NCBI GenBank assembly: GCA_018369555.1
Contig: JAGZCC010000019.1
Location: 1 to 36,792, forward strand
Direction of reading: 5' to 3'
From: Thomasclavelia spiroformis
GTDB taxonomy: Bacteria > Bacillota_I > Bacilli_A > Erysipelotrichales > Coprobacillaceae
Length of the DNA stretch: 36,792 bases
Shown here: piece after piece, positions 34,834-36,792 of the stretch
How the letters are laid out: every line of letters starts with the position of its first letter
How positions within the stretch are numbered: position 1 is the first letter of the stretch
The notes under the pieces: model-generated
What the model saw: only the letters and a program-made list of their open reading frames with translations
Databases searched by the model: none
Told to the model about the DNA's origin: nothing
Program-made: the position numbers and the translations under genes

Positions 34834-35358
34834 TTAAAATTTCAGCGTGTTTTCAATTTTATTTAAAATGAATAAGATGGTGAAAAGAACAAATAATTCA
34901 ATAATTGTATTAATACTTCCAAACATAACAATAAACATTATTAATATTGTAATTAAACGATGATAAATTATGTTTATTTGTTTATAGGCATCGTAATCAC
35001 TTAAGATCAATCGATTGATGATAATTTGAATTATTATTAAATATAATAATGAAGCAGCACTTGAAAGAATAATATGTAAAGATGATGAAATGTTTGTATT
35101 ATTGGGATTATATGGTAAATAACTACCTAATAAAATACTAATGAAGTTTAAACCTAGTAATAATTTATCCAATCTAGTAATATAGCTATATTTTAATAAT
35201 TTAATTGTTTTAATTAATAAAAACGTTGCAACAACAGTAATCCAGATAAGGAAATAAATTCGTAGAGTAGGTTGATATGATAAATAAGTGAAATTATTAT
35301 AGAGCCAAGAAGTTTGTAAAGATAAAACAAAAGTAAAAAGTGCAATAATATAATACAT
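34834..35358 (-). CDS. Small multispan membrane protein of unknown function
   Basis: A 174-residue protein with five or six hydrophobic spans and few charged residues between them. The frame is open from a TTG at 35370, but GGAGG sits ahead of ATG 35358 (MYYIIALFTFVLSLQ). I do not recognise the family. Position beside dpaA may hint at a sporulation role, but that is only context. Confidence 0.7.
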   Translation of the reverse strand: MYYIIALFTFVLSLQTSWLYNNFTYLSYQPTLRIYFLIWITVVATFLLIKTIKLLKYSYITRLDKLLLGLNFISILLGSYLPYNPNNTNISSSLHIILSSAASLLYLIIIQIIINRLILSDYDAYKQINIIYHRLITILIMFIVMFGSINTIIELFVLFTILFILNKIENTLKF

Positions 35359-35456
35359 AAATACCTCCAATGATATTTTAATAAAAGGATAAAAAGATGT
35401 AAATAAAAAAAGAAAACATGATTTTTAATATGTATAAGATAATAAGAGGAGGAAAA

Positions 35457-35777
35457 ATGATGAATGCAAGATTACTGTATATTAATGCAAACAAAACAAA
35501 TGAAGTGAAAAAAAGCAATTTTGAAAATGTAAAGGCTAAGATTAAAGTGAGTTATGATTATAATAAACATAATTTATTAAATTTGAATTATTTGATTAAA
35601 GTAGGGGATACTGATTATGATTATTTAATTACAAAATGTCAGTATGAAATAAGCGGGTATGATTGTAATTTAGATGAAAAAATAATTTTAAATCAGGCAA
35701 TTGATTTATTACATGAACGGATTGAAATACTTATAGGGATACTGGCTGAAGAAATAGGAATAAAATTGCAAAATTGA
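35457..35777 (+). CDS. Small soluble protein of unknown function
   Basis: A 106-residue protein, MMNARLLYINANKTNEVKKS followed by a beta-rich middle (KIKVSYDYN...LLNLNYLIKVG) and a long C-terminal amphipathic helix (LNQAIDLLHERIEILIGILAEEIG). The strand-then-helix order loosely recalls SecB-like folds, but I would not name it. AGGAGG at 35447-35452 selects ATG 35457, although the frame is open from 35418. Confidence 0.7.
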   Translation: MMNARLLYINANKTNEVKKSNFENVKAKIKVSYDYNKHNLLNLNYLIKVGDTDYDYLITKCQYEISGYDCNLDEKIILNQAIDLLHERIEILIGILAEEIGIKLQN

Positions 35778-35794
35778 TTTTTATCGAGCTTGTC

Positions 35795-35821
35795 ACAAAC
35801 CTAAATAATTATCATATTTTA
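35795..35821 (+). promoter_or_regulatory. Possible sporulation sigma-K promoter of dpaA
   Basis: AC at 35795-35796, a 16-base spacer, and CATATTTTA (35813-35821) match the Bacillus sigma-K pattern AC-N16-CATAnnnTA. In Bacillus the dipicolinate synthase operon is transcribed by sigma-K in the mother cell. The -10 lies very close to the ribosome binding site (AGAGGTGG, 35826-35833), leaving a very short leader, which lowers confidence. Confidence 0.4.
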
Positions 35822-35836
35822 TATTAGAGGTGGAAT

Positions 35837-36586
35837 ATGTTAGTTTATATTAATCAAATTGATAATCGCTGTAAATATTTAGCTAAATTAATGACACAAG
35901 ATGGATATGAGGTAGTTGATAGTCTAGAAAAGATACCTTCATGTATGACTGTTTATTTAGGGGTTGATGGTAAAAGTTACCAGTCAAATGATTTTGCTTT
36001 TGGAAGTATTGTTTTTACATTGATTAAAAATCACCGGTTAGAGTATTTAAGTAAACTTAAAGGTTTTAATTATTGTTATTTATATAGTGATCAAACTTTT
36101 GTTTTAGAAAATAATTATATTAGTGATGAAGCTTTGATTGCCTACATGATTATTGATAATGCTATTAGTTTGAATGATTCAAATATTTTAATTTTGGGTT
36201 ATGGTAATTGTGGAAAAGATTTGGCTCGTAAATTAGTCTGTTTTAATGCTCATGTTTCTGTTTCAACGCGTAAAGGACATTATCAAAATGAAATTATTTT
36301 GAATGGTTATCAATATCTTCGTTTAGAAAAATTATCATTAAAGGAATTTGATTTTATCATTAATACTATTCCGGATAATATTATTGATGAAAAAATGTTA
36401 GCGACCAAAACGCCAAATTGTCAAATATATGATATTGCATCTAAACCATATGGTTTACGTAATGAATTGAAAGATGCTAATTATCATTTATTAAAACAGC
36501 TTCCTACAAAATATGCTTATCAAAGCAGTGCGTTAGCCTTATATAAAGCAATTAAACGGGTAGTTGATAATTATGCTAAAGAATAA
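35837..36586 (+). CDS. dpaA: Dipicolinate synthase subunit A
   Basis: A 249-residue Rossmann-fold NAD(P)-dependent subunit. The nucleotide loop ILGYGNCGKDLARKL has GYGNCG at 121-126, and it is followed by INTIPDNIIDEKML and YDIASKPYG, typical of SpoVFA/DpaA. With DpaB it makes dipicolinic acid, the calcium chelator of the spore core. It is shorter than the roughly 297-residue Bacillus protein, mainly in the N-terminal part. GAGGTGG precedes the ATG. dpaB starts 14 bases before its stop. Confidence 0.88.
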   Translation: MLVYINQIDNRCKYLAKLMTQDGYEVVDSLEKIPSCMTVYLGVDGKSYQSNDFAFGSIVFTLIKNHRLEYLSKLKGFNYCYLYSDQTFVLENNYISDEALIAYMIIDNAISLNDSNILILGYGNCGKDLARKLVCFNAHVSVSTRKGHYQNEIILNGYQYLRLEKLSLKEFDFIINTIPDNIIDEKMLATKTPNCQIYDIASKPYGLRNELKDANYHLLKQLPTKYAYQSSALALYKAIKRVVDNYAKE

Positions 36587-36728
36587 AAAGATTGGAATTG
36601 GCATTACGGGATCATTTTGTTCTTTAAAAAAAACAATGTATGTTTTAAATGAGCTGGTTAAACAAGAATGTGATATTTATGTTTTTGTAAGTGAAAAACT
36701 TACTAAATTTCTGATTATCTTTTCATAA
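36573..36728 (+). pseudogene. dpaB: Truncated dipicolinate synthase subunit B
   Basis: The start overlaps dpaA as expected for dpaAB. Residues 1-46 (MLKNKKIGIGITGSFCSLKK... to EKLTKF) match the N terminus of DpaB, a flavoprotein-like subunit of about 195 residues. The frame then reads LIIFS and a TAA at 36726-36728, and the following DNA is hairpin-rich and non-coding. Homology stops near 36711, so the gene seems interrupted by an insertion or rearrangement there. The window ends 64 bases later, so the far side is unseen. Confidence 0.75.
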
Positions 36729-36731
36729 GTT

Positions 36732-36779
36732 GGTAAATGCCGATATATCCCATATTTTCGGGCTTTATTGGCATTTTCC
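36732..36779. repeat. Hairpin at the right edge, probable insertion-sequence end
   Basis: GGTAAATGCC (36732-36741) pairs with GGCATTTTCC (36770-36779) with one mismatch, and inner CCC (36749-36751) can pair with GGG (36760-36762). With the loss of dpaB homology just upstream, it is probably the subterminal hairpin of an inserted element. It resembles the relic at 34.7 kb. The family cannot be named without the rest of the element. Confidence 0.5.
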
Positions 36780-36792
36780 TTTTGGAAGATAC

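Overview
The window is very AT-rich DNA with Gram-positive style signals: strong AGGAGG-type ribosome binding sites, sigma-A promoters and many short hairpin-plus-T-run terminators. It carries dipicolinate synthase genes, which are endospore genes, plus FeoAB, a CoaX-type pantothenate kinase, a GluRS beside a tRNA-Gln, and a lysine riboswitch. Together these point to a low-GC, spore-forming Firmicute, most like the Erysipelotrichia (Thomasclavelia/Erysipelatoclostridium-type gut bacteria). That placement is inferred from gene content and base composition, not from a search. Most of the window looks like ordinary chromosome. Mobile-element-like DNA is suspected only at the two ends and at about 34.7 kb.

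Layout, left to right. 1-390: short repeats that may be the edge of an insertion sequence, then a sigma-A promoter, a lysine riboswitch and its terminator. 391-2699: an amino-acid ABC importer (fused binding protein and permease, then the ATPase), probably for lysine. 2788-4119: a MATE efflux protein. 4171-7101: a Tet(M)/EF-G-like GTPase fused to a YacP/Rae1-type NYN nuclease domain, followed by a small unknown protein. 7119-8678: gltX on the minus strand, divergent from a tRNA-Gln(CTG). 8893-12101: a large cell-wall surface protein (CAP-like domain, six Ig-like repeats, sorting signal) broken by an in-frame stop and a frameshift. 12212-14560: an HD hydrolase, a DUF2974/Mbeg1-like lipase-fold protein and a small zinc-ribbon membrane protein. 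14594-19372: free-methionine-sulfoxide reductase (minus), a lipoprotein (plus), an AbgA-like M20 peptidase and a P-type ATPase (both minus). 19764-22801: citrate synthase (plus), then a branched-chain aminotransferase and an isochorismatase-fold hydrolase (both minus). 22971-28641: an MBL hydrolase with feoA and feoB, then a LUD protein, malQ and a flavin-reductase-like protein. 28694-32014: a YetF/DUF421 membrane protein (plus), then a minus-strand CoA operon panT-coaBC-coaX. 32216-36728: a DJ-1/PfpI protein, a gene remnant, a 512-residue membrane protein, two small unknown genes, dpaA, and a dpaB that loses homology after about 46 codons where hairpin-rich DNA begins.

How the genes work together. 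The clearest functional units are lysine uptake under a lysine riboswitch, ferrous iron uptake (feoAB with an MBL hydrolase), pantothenate import and conversion to phosphopantetheine (panT, coaBC, coaX), and spore dipicolinate synthesis (dpaAB, apparently broken). Convergent gene pairs nearly always share one symmetric terminator, often with stop codons inside or touching the stem.

Most interesting: the ribosomal GTPase-nuclease fusion at 4171-6726, a candidate single-chain factor that would act in the ribosomal A site and cut mRNA there; the disrupted dpaB at the right edge; and the doubly broken surface protein.
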